Assembly (NCBI RefSeq): GCF_009650435.1
Contig: NZ_VVIP01000012.1
Span: 2,501 to 66,500, forward strand
Direction: 5' to 3'
Source of the DNA: Foetidibacter luteolus
GTDB lineage: Bacteria > Bacteroidota > Bacteroidia > Chitinophagales > Chitinophagaceae
DNA length: 64,000 nt
The position numbers and the translations under genes are program-made. How positions within the stretch are numbered: the first letter of the stretch is position 1; each line of letters begins with the position of its first letter. This document shows positions 47,917 to 56,244 of the stretch, piece by piece. The notes beneath the pieces were generated by a model. That model searched no databases and was not told the origin of the DNA. It was given only the letters and a program-made list of their open reading frames with translations.

Positions 47917-49643
47917 TATATACTTCCTTTCTTCAACTCTTCCACAGCATGGTTTGCTGCCCGTGCTGTTAACGCCATAAATGTAAGCGACGGGTTTTGC
48001 GTACTTACAGATGTCATGCAGGCGCCATCGGTTACAAACACGTTCTTACAGTTGTGAAAAGCATTCCATTTGTCAAGCAGCGAAGTGTTGGGGTCTTTGC
48101 CCATTCTTGCTCCGCCCATTTCATGTATGTCAAGGCCGGGCGCCTGCTTGCTGTCGTTGGGCTGTATGTTTTTGCAACCTGCTTTTTCCAGCATTTCAGC
48201 CCCTTGCGCTAAAAAGTCTTTTAACAGCTTTTCGTCATTTTCGTCATAGTCAATGGAAGTTATTAACTGTGGAATGCCCCATGCATCTTCCTGGTCTTTG
48301 CTCAACCTTACATGGTTGCTTTCTTTAGGTATGGTTTCGCCCTGCATCATCATAGATACATACCAGCCGCCCGGCTCAGTAAGCGAATCCTTGAAGGCCG
48401 GCCCAAGCGGCTCGTTGCTTTCCGCACCCCTGCCACGGCCAGCGCCATAATGAACAGAATAACCGCGCAGAAAATCTGTTTCCTGTTTGTACACATTTCT
48501 AAAGTTGGGCATCATGGCCTGTGTGGGCCTACGGCCATAATAGTATTGGTCTTGCGGCCCATCGAATGAAGCGGAAATGCTGCCCCTGTAATTATGAAAT
48601 GCCACATACTTACCCAACAGGCCATTATCGTTACCAAGCCCGTTAGGGAAGCGTTTGGATGTTGAATTGAGCAGTATAAGGTTGCTGTTAAGGCAGGCCG
48701 CGTTTACAAAAATGATCTTCGCAAAATAATCGGTTGATTTTTTTGTTTCTGCATCCACTACCCCTACGCCTACAGCTTTGTTCTGCTTATCATCATAGAT
48801 AATGGAATGGGCTACTGAGTTGGGCCTTAAGGTAAGGTTGCCGGTTTTGGCGGCCCAGGGCAAAGTGGTTGAGTTGGAACTAAAATACCCCCCAAACGGG
48901 CAACCCCTGTAACACAGGCTCCTGGCCTGGCACTGGCTGCGCCCCTGCTCAATATGAATGGGGTTGGGCTTTGTTAAATGCGCACAGCGGCCCTGTATTA
49001 CATAACGGTCTTTGTAATTGGCCATGATGCGCTGCTGTATTTCTTTTTCAACGCAGTTCATTTCCCATGGTGGCAGAAACTCTCCATCGGGTAATGTTTC
49101 AAGGCCATCTTTATTGCCGCTTATGCCGGCAAACTTTTCTACGTAAGAATACCAGGGCGCCAGTTCATCATACGCAATTGGCCACTCAACGGCAAAGCCA
49201 TCACGGCCGGGGCCTTCAAAATCAAAACGGCTCCAGCGCTGGGTTTGCCTTGCCCATATAAGCGATTTACCACCCACCTGGTAACCACGTATCCAGTCGA
49301 AAGGCTTTTCCTGTATGTAGGGCTGTTCCTTGTCTTTTACAAAAAAGTGCTGGGTGGCTTCATCAAAAGCGTAGCACCTGCCCACAATCGGGTTTTCTTT
49401 TTTAAACGCTTCCGGAAATTCAAAGCGGTGCGGAAAATCCCACGGGTTTTTGGTGGCAGTAGGGTAGTCTTTCAGGTGCACAACATCGCGGCCACGCTCT
49501 AATACCAGCGTTTTTAAACCTTTTTCACAAAGTTCTTTGGCCGCCCAGCCACCGCTGATACCGCTGCCTATTACGATGGCATCGTAGCTGTTTTGGGCAG
49601 CACCGCCGGAATTGATATTAACTTTTGAACTGTCTTGTGGCAT
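47916..49643 (-). CDS. GMC oxidoreductase, catalytic subunit (paralog 3, clade B)
   Basis: FAD oxidoreductase of 575 aa, the clade-B sister of paralog 2 and identical to it in length. GSGISG is at ~26-31, the cysteine trio is CQARSLCYRGC (~245), and here both active-site residues are present: His507 (HEMGGARMG) and Asn550 (TQNPSLT). The N-terminus MPQDSSKVNINSGG starts at a clear ATG. No signal peptide. A long R4-rich spacer (49644-50072) and the terminator at 50016 divide it from paralogs 4 and 5, so it probably has its own promoter. It would need the subunit 3 protein from 15 kb away, or an unseen partner. Confidence 0.93.
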   Translation of the reverse strand: MPQDSSKVNINSGGAAQNSYDAIVIGSGISGGWAAKELCEKGLKTLVLERGRDVVHLKDYPTATKNPWDFPHRFEFPEAFKKENPIVGRCYAFDEATQHFFVKDKEQPYIQEKPFDWIRGYQVGGKSLIWARQTQRWSRFDFEGPGRDGFAVEWPIAYDELAPWYSYVEKFAGISGNKDGLETLPDGEFLPPWEMNCVEKEIQQRIMANYKDRYVIQGRCAHLTKPNPIHIEQGRSQCQARSLCYRGCPFGGYFSSNSTTLPWAAKTGNLTLRPNSVAHSIIYDDKQNKAVGVGVVDAETKKSTDYFAKIIFVNAACLNSNLILLNSTSKRFPNGLGNDNGLLGKYVAFHNYRGSISASFDGPQDQYYYGRRPTQAMMPNFRNVYKQETDFLRGYSVHYGAGRGRGAESNEPLGPAFKDSLTEPGGWYVSMMMQGETIPKESNHVRLSKDQEDAWGIPQLITSIDYDENDEKLLKDFLAQGAEMLEKAGCKNIQPNDSKQAPGLDIHEMGGARMGKDPNTSLLDKWNAFHNCKNVFVTDGACMTSVSTQNPSLTFMALTARAANHAVEELKKGSI

Positions 49644-49644
49644 A

Positions 49645-49775
49645 GAAGTGAGTGGTTAGTGGTGAGTAGTGAGAGTGGTGAGTGGTGAGTAGTGAGAGTG
49701 GTGAGAATGGCGAGTGGGTGCCTTTCCGCTTCGTCATTCATCATTCCTTGTTCCTTGTTCGATGTTTATTTCGTT
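49645..49775 (+). repeat. composite repeat R4 with tandem GTGAG units
   Basis: Direct units of gtgagtggtgagtagtgaga (at least two nearly perfect, 49651-49705), then gagtgggtgcctttccgctt, cattcatcattccttgttcc and ttgttcgatgttt. The rest of the 429-bp gap (49776-50015) holds one weak R1-like scrap (attgcgacgcaacgaagatg) and no gene. Confidence 0.75.
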
Positions 49776-50015
49776 AATGATGAGCTTCCTGCATTTTGTT
49801 TTTTTCGTGCTTCCATGGTATTTGGCCCTGTAATGTTTCTGGCGCCAAAGGCGGCAGAAACTCATCTGCCCGGGTCTGAAAAGATGCCATAAAAAACCGG
49901 ACGATGAAAGGATTGCGACGCAACGAAGATGCCACAACGATATGTAGCTGGTAGCCAAAAAATGCTGAATAAGGAGGTACCCACCATTGATTACTACCGT
50001 GTCCTAAAAATCAGA

Positions 50016-50047
50016 AAGATGGAACGGGCATACGCCCATCCCATCTT
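50016..50047 (-). terminator. rho-independent terminator after GMC 4
   Basis: Outer stem aagatgg (50016-50022) / ccatctt (50041-50047) and inner stem gggc / gccc; on the minus strand it is followed by tctgattttta. It lies 26 bp after the stop of paralog 4 and should end the transcript coming from 53.7 kb. Confidence 0.82.
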
Positions 50048-50072
50048 GTTATTTGAACAACCGCGCAGATTG

Positions 50073-51749
50073 TTACAGGTTTTGTTTCTTTAACTCGCTT
50101 ACGGCATAGTCTACGGCACGTGCGGTAAACGCTATGTAGGTAAGCGACGGGTTCTGGCATGCGGCTGAAGTCATGAAAGAGCCATCGGTTACAAACACAT
50201 TTGGTGCATCCCAAATCTGGTTCCATTTGTTGAGAACAGAAGTTTTGGGGTCGGCGCCCATACGGGCAGTGCCCATTTCGTGAATGCCGCGGCCCAGGTA
50301 AGGGTTAGTGTCTCCACCATGTACGTTTTTGGCGCCCATGGCTTCCAGCATTTCCTTTCCATCTTCCAGCATATCTTTACGCATCTTCAGTTCGTTTTCT
50401 TTTAGTTCCGCATCAAAAGAAAGCACGTTCAGGCCCCATTTATCTTTTACGTTCTTATCCAGCGTTACCTTGTTTTCGTGGTAAGGCAATGTTTCGCCAA
50501 AGCCACCCATGCCAATGCTCCACTGGCCGGGTTCGGTAAGTGCTTCTTTAAATTCGGCGCCAATGCTGTACTCGGCCACATCCTGGTTCCAGCTTGCACG
50601 GCTGGCGCCGCCCTGGTAACCAAAACCACGTTTATAATCGCGTTTATCGCCAAAGAAGTTGCGGTAACGTGGAATGTAAAATCCGTTGGCACGGCGGCCA
50701 AAATAATATTTGTCCAGGTAACCGTCAACAGTGCCGCCAGCATACACATTAAGGTGATGGTCCATTACGTTATGGCCCAGTTCGCCGCTGCTGCTGCCCA
50801 GGCCATCAGGCCATACATCGGTGGCGGAGTTCATTAATATCCAGGCGCTATTTAAGGCGGACGCGTTAAGGAAGATGATCTTTGCCTTGTACACGTAAGT
50901 CTTCATGTTTTCGGCATCCAGCACTTCCACACCCGTAGCACGTTTTTTATCTTTATCGTACAGTATTTTGGTTACAATGGCCCAGGGGCGCAGGGTAAGG
51001 TTGCCTGTTTTCATGGCCGCGGGCAGGCTTACAGATTGTGTGCTGAAGTAGCCGCCAAAGGGGCAGCCAAACCAGCACTTATCCCTAAACTGGCATTGCC
51101 TGCCATCCATAGGAATGGTAGCATGCGCCGTGCGGCCAATGATCATTTTACGAACGCCCTTGTAATATTCTTTAAGCCTTTGGGCAAAATCTTTTTCCAC
51201 GCAGTTTAATTCCATGGGCGGCAAAAAGTTGCTGTCTGGCAATTCGGGCAGGTTTTCTTTGGTACCGCTTACGCCCACAAATTTTTCCACGTAATCGTAC
51301 CAGGGTGCAATGTCTTTATAACGCACCGGCCAGTCTATAGCAATACCTTCTTTGGCATTCTCTTCAAAGTACATATCGCTGAGGCGGTAGCTCTGGCGGC
51401 CCCACATCAGGGAACGGCCGCCTACGTGGTAACCACGAAACCAGTCGAAACGTTTTACTTCAGTATAAGGAGAATCTTTATCGCTGGCCCACCAGGATAG
51501 GTTTCTTTCATTAAGCGGGTAATCCCTCACAAGTTTAGGATAATTGTTAATCATTTCCTGCGTTCGGTTGCCGCGGTGGGGATAATCCCAGGCCTCTTTG
51601 CTGGCTTCTGTGTAGTCCTTAACGTGTTCAATGTTCATGCCACGCTCCAGCATGATTGTTTTCAAACCTTTTTCGGTCAATTCTTTCGCGGCCACCCCGC
51701 CACTAATGCCGGAGCCGATTACAATCGCGTCAAATTCGTTATCTGCCAT
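50073..51749 (-). CDS. GMC oxidoreductase, catalytic subunit (paralog 4, clade A)
   Basis: FAD oxidoreductase of 558 aa with the short N-terminus MADNEFDAIVIGSGISGG (glycine motif at 12-17). FRGYHVGGRSLMWGRQSYRL (~107-126) marks clade A. Cysteines CQFRDKCWFGC (~218-228). His490 (HEMGTARMG) and Asn533 (CQNPSLT) form the catalytic pair. It is closest to paralog 5 in order of motifs and length, with a 321-bp gap filled by R1 and R4 repeats between them. Substrate probably a sugar or glycoside; the difference from its sisters cannot be read by eye. Confidence 0.93.
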   Translation of the reverse strand: MADNEFDAIVIGSGISGGVAAKELTEKGLKTIMLERGMNIEHVKDYTEASKEAWDYPHRGNRTQEMINNYPKLVRDYPLNERNLSWWASDKDSPYTEVKRFDWFRGYHVGGRSLMWGRQSYRLSDMYFEENAKEGIAIDWPVRYKDIAPWYDYVEKFVGVSGTKENLPELPDSNFLPPMELNCVEKDFAQRLKEYYKGVRKMIIGRTAHATIPMDGRQCQFRDKCWFGCPFGGYFSTQSVSLPAAMKTGNLTLRPWAIVTKILYDKDKKRATGVEVLDAENMKTYVYKAKIIFLNASALNSAWILMNSATDVWPDGLGSSSGELGHNVMDHHLNVYAGGTVDGYLDKYYFGRRANGFYIPRYRNFFGDKRDYKRGFGYQGGASRASWNQDVAEYSIGAEFKEALTEPGQWSIGMGGFGETLPYHENKVTLDKNVKDKWGLNVLSFDAELKENELKMRKDMLEDGKEMLEAMGAKNVHGGDTNPYLGRGIHEMGTARMGADPKTSVLNKWNQIWDAPNVFVTDGSFMTSAACQNPSLTYIAFTARAVDYAVSELKKQNL

Positions 51750-51898
51750 GATTTACAATTTATGTCCCCATCCCCTGTGGGGGGCGTTAAAAATGAACAG
51801 TAGGCCAGGGGCAACTTACCGGATTTTATTTTTGCATCACCACCTGCCTGGGGCAGGGGGTGATTATTAAAAGAACAATTTGGTACCTGGCTGACGTA

Positions 51899-51962
51899 GT
51901 ACTATTAAGCTTCCGTTGTGTCACTCACTTGTACGTTCTGTCCGCTATTCAGCACAGCCCTT
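51899..51962 (-). repeat. dispersed repeat R1 (aag-tgagtg subtype)
   Basis: On the minus strand: aagggctgtgctgaatagcg, gacagaacgtacaagtgagt and gacacaacgg. Near-identical to the copy at 57666. It is directly followed on the plus strand by an R4 copy. Confidence 0.8.
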
Positions 51963-52070
51963 GCAGGAGGTGAGTGGTGAGGGGTGAGTAGTGAATGGTG
52001 AGTGGCGAGTGGGTGGCTTTCCGTTCATCCCTTCAACATTCATTACTCCTTGTTCCTTGTTCAATATTCC
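51963..52070 (+). repeat. composite repeat R4
   Basis: gaggtgagtggtgaggggtg, agtagtgaatggtgagtgg, gagtgggtggctttccg, caacattcattactcc and ttgttccttgttcaatattc. It ends one base before the stop codon of paralog 5 and fills, with R1, the gap to paralog 4. Confidence 0.8.
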
Positions 52071-53750
52071 TCAGATATTTCCTTTCTTAAGTTCACTAAC
52101 AGCATGATCTACAGCCCTTGCGGTAAATGCCATGTAAGTTAGCGATGGGTTTACGCAGGATGCTGATGTCATAAAAGCGCCATCCGTAACAAACACATTG
52201 GGCGCATCCCAAACCTGGTTGAATTTGTTCAGCACTGAATTGGTGGGTTTATCGCCCATGCGGGCAGAACCCATTTCATGAATGCCGCGGCCCAGCGTAC
52301 CATCGCCATCACGGCCTTTGACATTCTTGGCGCCGGCGGCTTCCAGCATTTCCTTGGCATCGTCCAGCATATCCTTGCGCATCTTTTTCTCGTTGTCTTT
52401 GTACTCCACGTCTATGGCCAATACATTTAGGCCCCACTTATCTTTTTTGGTTTTGTCAAGCGTTATTTTGTTCTCGTGGTAGGGCAGGGTTTCGCCAAAA
52501 CCACCGATGTTCATAGTCCACTGGCCAGGTTCAGAAAGTGCTTCCTTAAGCTCGGCGCCAATGGCTATTTCTTCAGCAGAACGGGTGTATCCATCCCTGC
52601 TGGCACGGCCCTGGTAGCCAAAGCCACGCAGGTAATCGCGTTTATCGCCAAAAAAGTTTCGGTAGCGCGGAATGTAAATGCCATTGGCACGACGGCCAAA
52701 ATAGTATTTGTCTTCAAAACCTTCTACATGCCCGGATGCGCCAACACCCAGGTGATGGTCCATAATATTATGGCCGAGTTCACCACTGCTGCTGCCGAGG
52801 CCATCGGGCCACACGTCGGTAGCGGAGTTCATTAATACCCAGGCACTGTTTAAAGCAGAAGCGTTTACAAATACAATTTTTGCTTTGTATTCGTACGTTT
52901 TATTGGTTTCGGCATCCAGCACTTCTACGCCGGTAGCCCGCTTTTTATCTTTGTCGTATAGAATTTTTGTTACAATGCTCCAGGGGCGCAGTGTAAGGTT
53001 ACCTGTTTTCATAGCCGCCGGCAATGTTGCAGACTGTGTACTGAAATAGGCGCCGAACGGACAACCCAGCCAGCATTTGTTACGGTACTGGCAATTGGTT
53101 CTGCCCTCATGCGGAACAGTAATGTTGGCGGTGCGGCCAATAATCATCTGGCGGGCGCCTTTATAATGGTCTTTTATGCGGGAAGCCACTTCTTTTTCAA
53201 CGCAGTTCATTTCCATGGCAGGCATAAACTGGCCATCCGGCAATTGAGGCAAACCGTCTTTTGCCCCACTGATGCCGGCGAATTTTTCAACATAATCGTA
53301 CCAGGGGGCTATTTCTTTATAGCGTACCGGCCAGTCTATGGCAATGCCTTCTTTTGCGTTGGCTTCAAAATCCATATCGCCAAGGCGGTAGCTTTGCCGG
53401 CCCCACATCAGCGAACGGCCACCTACATGGTAGCCCCGAAACCAATCGAAGCGCTTTACCTCTGTGTAGGGGGATTCTTTTTCGTTTACCCAGTAATCAA
53501 GGTTGGTTTCATTAAGCGGGTAATCTCTTTTAAGAACGGGGTAGTCGTTAATCATGGCCTGGGTACGTGTACCGCGATGAGGATATTGCCAGGCTTCTTT
53601 ATTGGCGTTCACATAGTCTTTAACATGTTCTATGTTACGCCCACGTTCCAGCATAATCACTTTTAACCCTTTCTCTGTCAATTCCTTTGCGGCCCAGCCG
53701 CCGCTGATGCCTGAGCCAATTACAATCGCGTCAAAAACATTATCAGCCAT
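52071..53750 (-). CDS. GMC oxidoreductase, catalytic subunit (paralog 5, clade A)
   Basis: FAD oxidoreductase of 559 aa, beginning MADNVFDAIVIGSGISGGWA. Blocks RGYHVGGRSLMWGRQSYRLG and CQYRNKCWLGCPFGAYFSTQ (Gly-to-Ala against the other paralogs' GGYFS). His491 (HEMGSARMG) and Asn534 (CVNPSLT) present. It follows the Tat TIM-barrel gene by 65 bp in the same direction and is probably co-transcribed with it and with paralog 4. As with the others there is no export signal of its own. Confidence 0.93.
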   Translation of the reverse strand: MADNVFDAIVIGSGISGGWAAKELTEKGLKVIMLERGRNIEHVKDYVNANKEAWQYPHRGTRTQAMINDYPVLKRDYPLNETNLDYWVNEKESPYTEVKRFDWFRGYHVGGRSLMWGRQSYRLGDMDFEANAKEGIAIDWPVRYKEIAPWYDYVEKFAGISGAKDGLPQLPDGQFMPAMEMNCVEKEVASRIKDHYKGARQMIIGRTANITVPHEGRTNCQYRNKCWLGCPFGAYFSTQSATLPAAMKTGNLTLRPWSIVTKILYDKDKKRATGVEVLDAETNKTYEYKAKIVFVNASALNSAWVLMNSATDVWPDGLGSSSGELGHNIMDHHLGVGASGHVEGFEDKYYFGRRANGIYIPRYRNFFGDKRDYLRGFGYQGRASRDGYTRSAEEIAIGAELKEALSEPGQWTMNIGGFGETLPYHENKITLDKTKKDKWGLNVLAIDVEYKDNEKKMRKDMLDDAKEMLEAAGAKNVKGRDGDGTLGRGIHEMGSARMGDKPTNSVLNKFNQVWDAPNVFVTDGAFMTSASCVNPSLTYMAFTARAVDHAVSELKKGNI

Positions 53751-53815
53751 TGCGTAGATATTTTGTGTTACAAGCGTTAGAGTAAAATAGAAGAATAATA
53801 CAATAATACAGGTGC

Positions 53816-54700
53816 CTATACGTCGCAGAGTTCAACAGCTTTTCTTAAAGAAGCTATTTTATCCTGTGCTGCCGGTATAAATTCCTGTGCGGTATAACCT
53901 TTAAAGCCTGTTTCTACAATCGCTTTCATAATAGCGGGGTAGTACAGTTCCTGGCTGTCATCTATTTCGTGACGTCCTGGTACTCCTCCAGTATGGTAAT
54001 GCCCAAAGTACTGGTGGTTATCTTTAATGGTTCTTATTACGTCGCCTTCATCAATCTGCATGTGGTAGATATCGTACAGCAGCTTGAAGTTCTCAGAGCC
54101 AACGCGTTTACAAAGCTCCACACCCCAGGCCGATTTATCGCACATGTAATCTTTATGGTCAACCTTGCTGTTTAACAGTTCCATGTGTATGGTAATGCCG
54201 TTTTTCTCCGCAAGGCCTACCACTTTTTTAAGCCCCTCCGCACAGTTTTTCAGGCCGGTTTCATCGTCCATTCCTTTGCGGTTACCACTGAAACAGATAA
54301 CATCTTTGTATCCGGCCTGTACCATTAAAGGTATGTAAGCAGTTAGTTTGTCTGTTAAAGTGCCATGGTATTCTGTACGGTTCCAACCTTCTGTAAGGCT
54401 AATTTCCGATCCGTTGCACATGGAGCTATACACGTTGTACTTTTTTAGCGTTGGCCAGTCTTTGGGGCCTACCAGGTCAATAGCGGCAAAGCCGATATCG
54501 GTTACAGCTTTACACAGCTCTTCTACAGAGAGAAAGCCATAGCACCACTGGCATACAGAGTGGTTAATGTTTCCTTTAAGTTTCACTTTATTGGTGTTAT
54601 TGGTGGTAGTGCAGGCTGCGAGGGCGCCGGGCAAAGAAAGGGCCGCGGTACCGGCAAGCAAATTTTTTAAAACGGTTCTTCTATCTTGATTAGAGGTCAT
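53816..54700 (-). CDS. Tat-exported hydroxypyruvate isomerase-like TIM barrel
   Basis: TIM-barrel isomerase-type enzyme of 294 aa, close in motifs to hydroxypyruvate isomerase (Hyi): HMELLNSKVDH (~170), KLLYDIYHMQIDEGD (~205), FGHYHTGGVPGRHEID (~230) and GYTAQEFIPA (~272), which supply the metal-binding Glu, Asp, His and Glu. The leader has twin arginine (MTSNQDRRTVLKNLLAG) and a lipobox LAAC at ~30, predicting a periplasm-facing lipoprotein. Being exported, it is unlikely to serve glyoxylate metabolism; I infer it works on the product of the neighbouring GMC enzymes. Confidence 0.9.
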   Translation of the reverse strand: MTSNQDRRTVLKNLLAGTAALSLPGALAACTTTNNTNKVKLKGNINHSVCQWCYGFLSVEELCKAVTDIGFAAIDLVGPKDWPTLKKYNVYSSMCNGSEISLTEGWNRTEYHGTLTDKLTAYIPLMVQAGYKDVICFSGNRKGMDDETGLKNCAEGLKKVVGLAEKNGITIHMELLNSKVDHKDYMCDKSAWGVELCKRVGSENFKLLYDIYHMQIDEGDVIRTIKDNHQYFGHYHTGGVPGRHEIDDSQELYYPAIMKAIVETGFKGYTAQEFIPAAQDKIASLRKAVELCDV

Positions 54701-54815
54701 CGCAGGTGTTATGATAGGCTTTAAAGATAATTACAAAATGTATTGCCCTGCCAGGCTGTGGATTGTTTTTGACAAAAAGTTTTCCTTTTACAGGACGGAA
54801 AAATATTACAGCATA

Positions 54816-54843
54816 TCTCTTGATATGCTGTAACAATGCTTTT
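54816..54843 (-). terminator. strong rho-independent terminator after MFS gene
   Basis: Perfect 12-bp stem ttacagcatatc / gatatgctgtaa with a 4-base loop, abutting the MFS stop codon; on the minus strand it is followed by tatttttcc. It separates the transporter transcript from the TIM-barrel/GMC transcript. Confidence 0.9.
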
Positions 54844-56136
54844 TTAGTTTATTACACTTGGCGCCGGTATTTCCAGGTTGGTTTCTTTCCTTTTCTTTTT
54901 CATGTAGAAAAACAAAATGCCAAATGCCACAATAAGAATAAGTGGAATGGTAAGTGTGGCGTTGATAATTTCAGGACCCGCCGCCTTTTTAGCTTCATTT
55001 AAAGCGTTGGCCATATCGCTACCGGGAGGAGCGGCGTTATAATCAGCAACAGATGACCCGGCAGGAAGTTTGGCAGCAAGCAATTTGTCATAATAACCAC
55101 CCATGAAGATCATGTACAGGGATACTGCAAACATGCCGGCACCGCCCATCAGGTTCATGCCCACTGCGCCAGTGCGGGGCAGGTTCTCCGCAACAAAACC
55201 GATCATAGTGGGCCAGAAATAGCAAACACCAATACCAAATACTAAGGCGCCAACGAAAAGCATGTTGCCTGTTGTGCTGCCTAACAGGTAAAGGCCAATA
55301 GCGGCAACTATTGCTGAAATAAACAGCACGCCTGCCGGTGAAAATTTATGCACTACAGGCTCAGCAAAGGCACGCCCAAGCACCATTACGCCTGTTTCTA
55401 TTGTTAGCAACAGTATCGCATTGTCAGTTACATTTTTCAATAATACATCAATCCACTGCCCGGTAAACAACTCTGTTATAGCTGTACCGAACATCAGTAC
55501 AATCATAATGATAAACAAAGGGGTGAGTAGTGCCGAATACATTTCGCCGGTAGAAACACCGCTTGATACACGCTCTGTAACCGGAAACTCCAGCTTGCTG
55601 AACAGGAATATATACAGCAAAGTAGGTATCAACATCACGCCAACCTGAACCTGCCAGCCAATACCTATCTTGTCAAACAGGAATACCAGCAACGTACCTA
55701 TCACTATACCGCCCGGAAACCACAGGTGAAAGTGATTGAGCTTTGTAGTTTTATTGTCTTTATAGATAGTTGCAACAAGAGGGTTACATGCCGCTTCAAC
55801 AGTTCCATTGGCAATACCTACGCAAAGCGTGGAAATAAACAATGTCCAATAACCGCTTGCAAAAACAGTAAGTAAAATGCCAATTAAATGAAACACGCCT
55901 GCCGCAACAAGCAACTTTTTCATGCCGATAATATCCACTACCATACCTCCGATAACTATCGCCAGGGGAAAGCCCCAAAATGCTGTAGCTGCAATGGTAC
56001 CAAGTTGTTCAGCATTCAGGTTAAACTCAGTTCCCAGCCGTCCAAGAATACCGGCACGGATACCAAATGATAAAGATGTAACTAACAAGGCTAAGCAACT
56101 TGCAACGAAAAGTTGTTTGCGGTTAATGGCTGGCAT
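54844..56136 (-). CDS. MFS transporter, sugar/nucleoside type
   Basis: Major facilitator permease of 430 aa with 12 predicted helices, moving a small solute, probably a sugar, across the inner membrane. The first helix is LFVASCLALLVTSLSFGIRAGIL; GFPLAIVIGGMVVDIIGMKKLL between helices 2 and 3 holds the MFS D-x-x-G-x-(R/K) motif. A long hydrophilic loop (~365-400, rich in Ala, Pro and Asn) precedes the last helix, and the C-terminus is basic then polar. ATG 56136 is chosen; the frame extends to 56220 but adds a charged stretch not seen in MFS proteins. It is divergent from the Gfo/Idh gene over 108 bp, suggesting shared control. Confidence 0.92.
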   Translation of the reverse strand: MPAINRKQLFVASCLALLVTSLSFGIRAGILGRLGTEFNLNAEQLGTIAATAFWGFPLAIVIGGMVVDIIGMKKLLVAAGVFHLIGILLTVFASGYWTLFISTLCVGIANGTVEAACNPLVATIYKDNKTTKLNHFHLWFPGGIVIGTLLVFLFDKIGIGWQVQVGVMLIPTLLYIFLFSKLEFPVTERVSSGVSTGEMYSALLTPLFIIMIVLMFGTAITELFTGQWIDVLLKNVTDNAILLLTIETGVMVLGRAFAEPVVHKFSPAGVLFISAIVAAIGLYLLGSTTGNMLFVGALVFGIGVCYFWPTMIGFVAENLPRTGAVGMNLMGGAGMFAVSLYMIFMGGYYDKLLAAKLPAGSSVADYNAAPPGSDMANALNEAKKAAGPEIINATLTIPLILIVAFGILFFYMKKKRKETNLEIPAPSVIN

Positions 56137-56244
56137 AAATCGTGAGATTGAGGATTTAATGAATAAATGTTTTTCTGACAAGTGAGGGTAAATGTAAATT
56201 TTTTTACTTTTAGTTCTCACTTACCGTAAAAAAAATTACAACCA

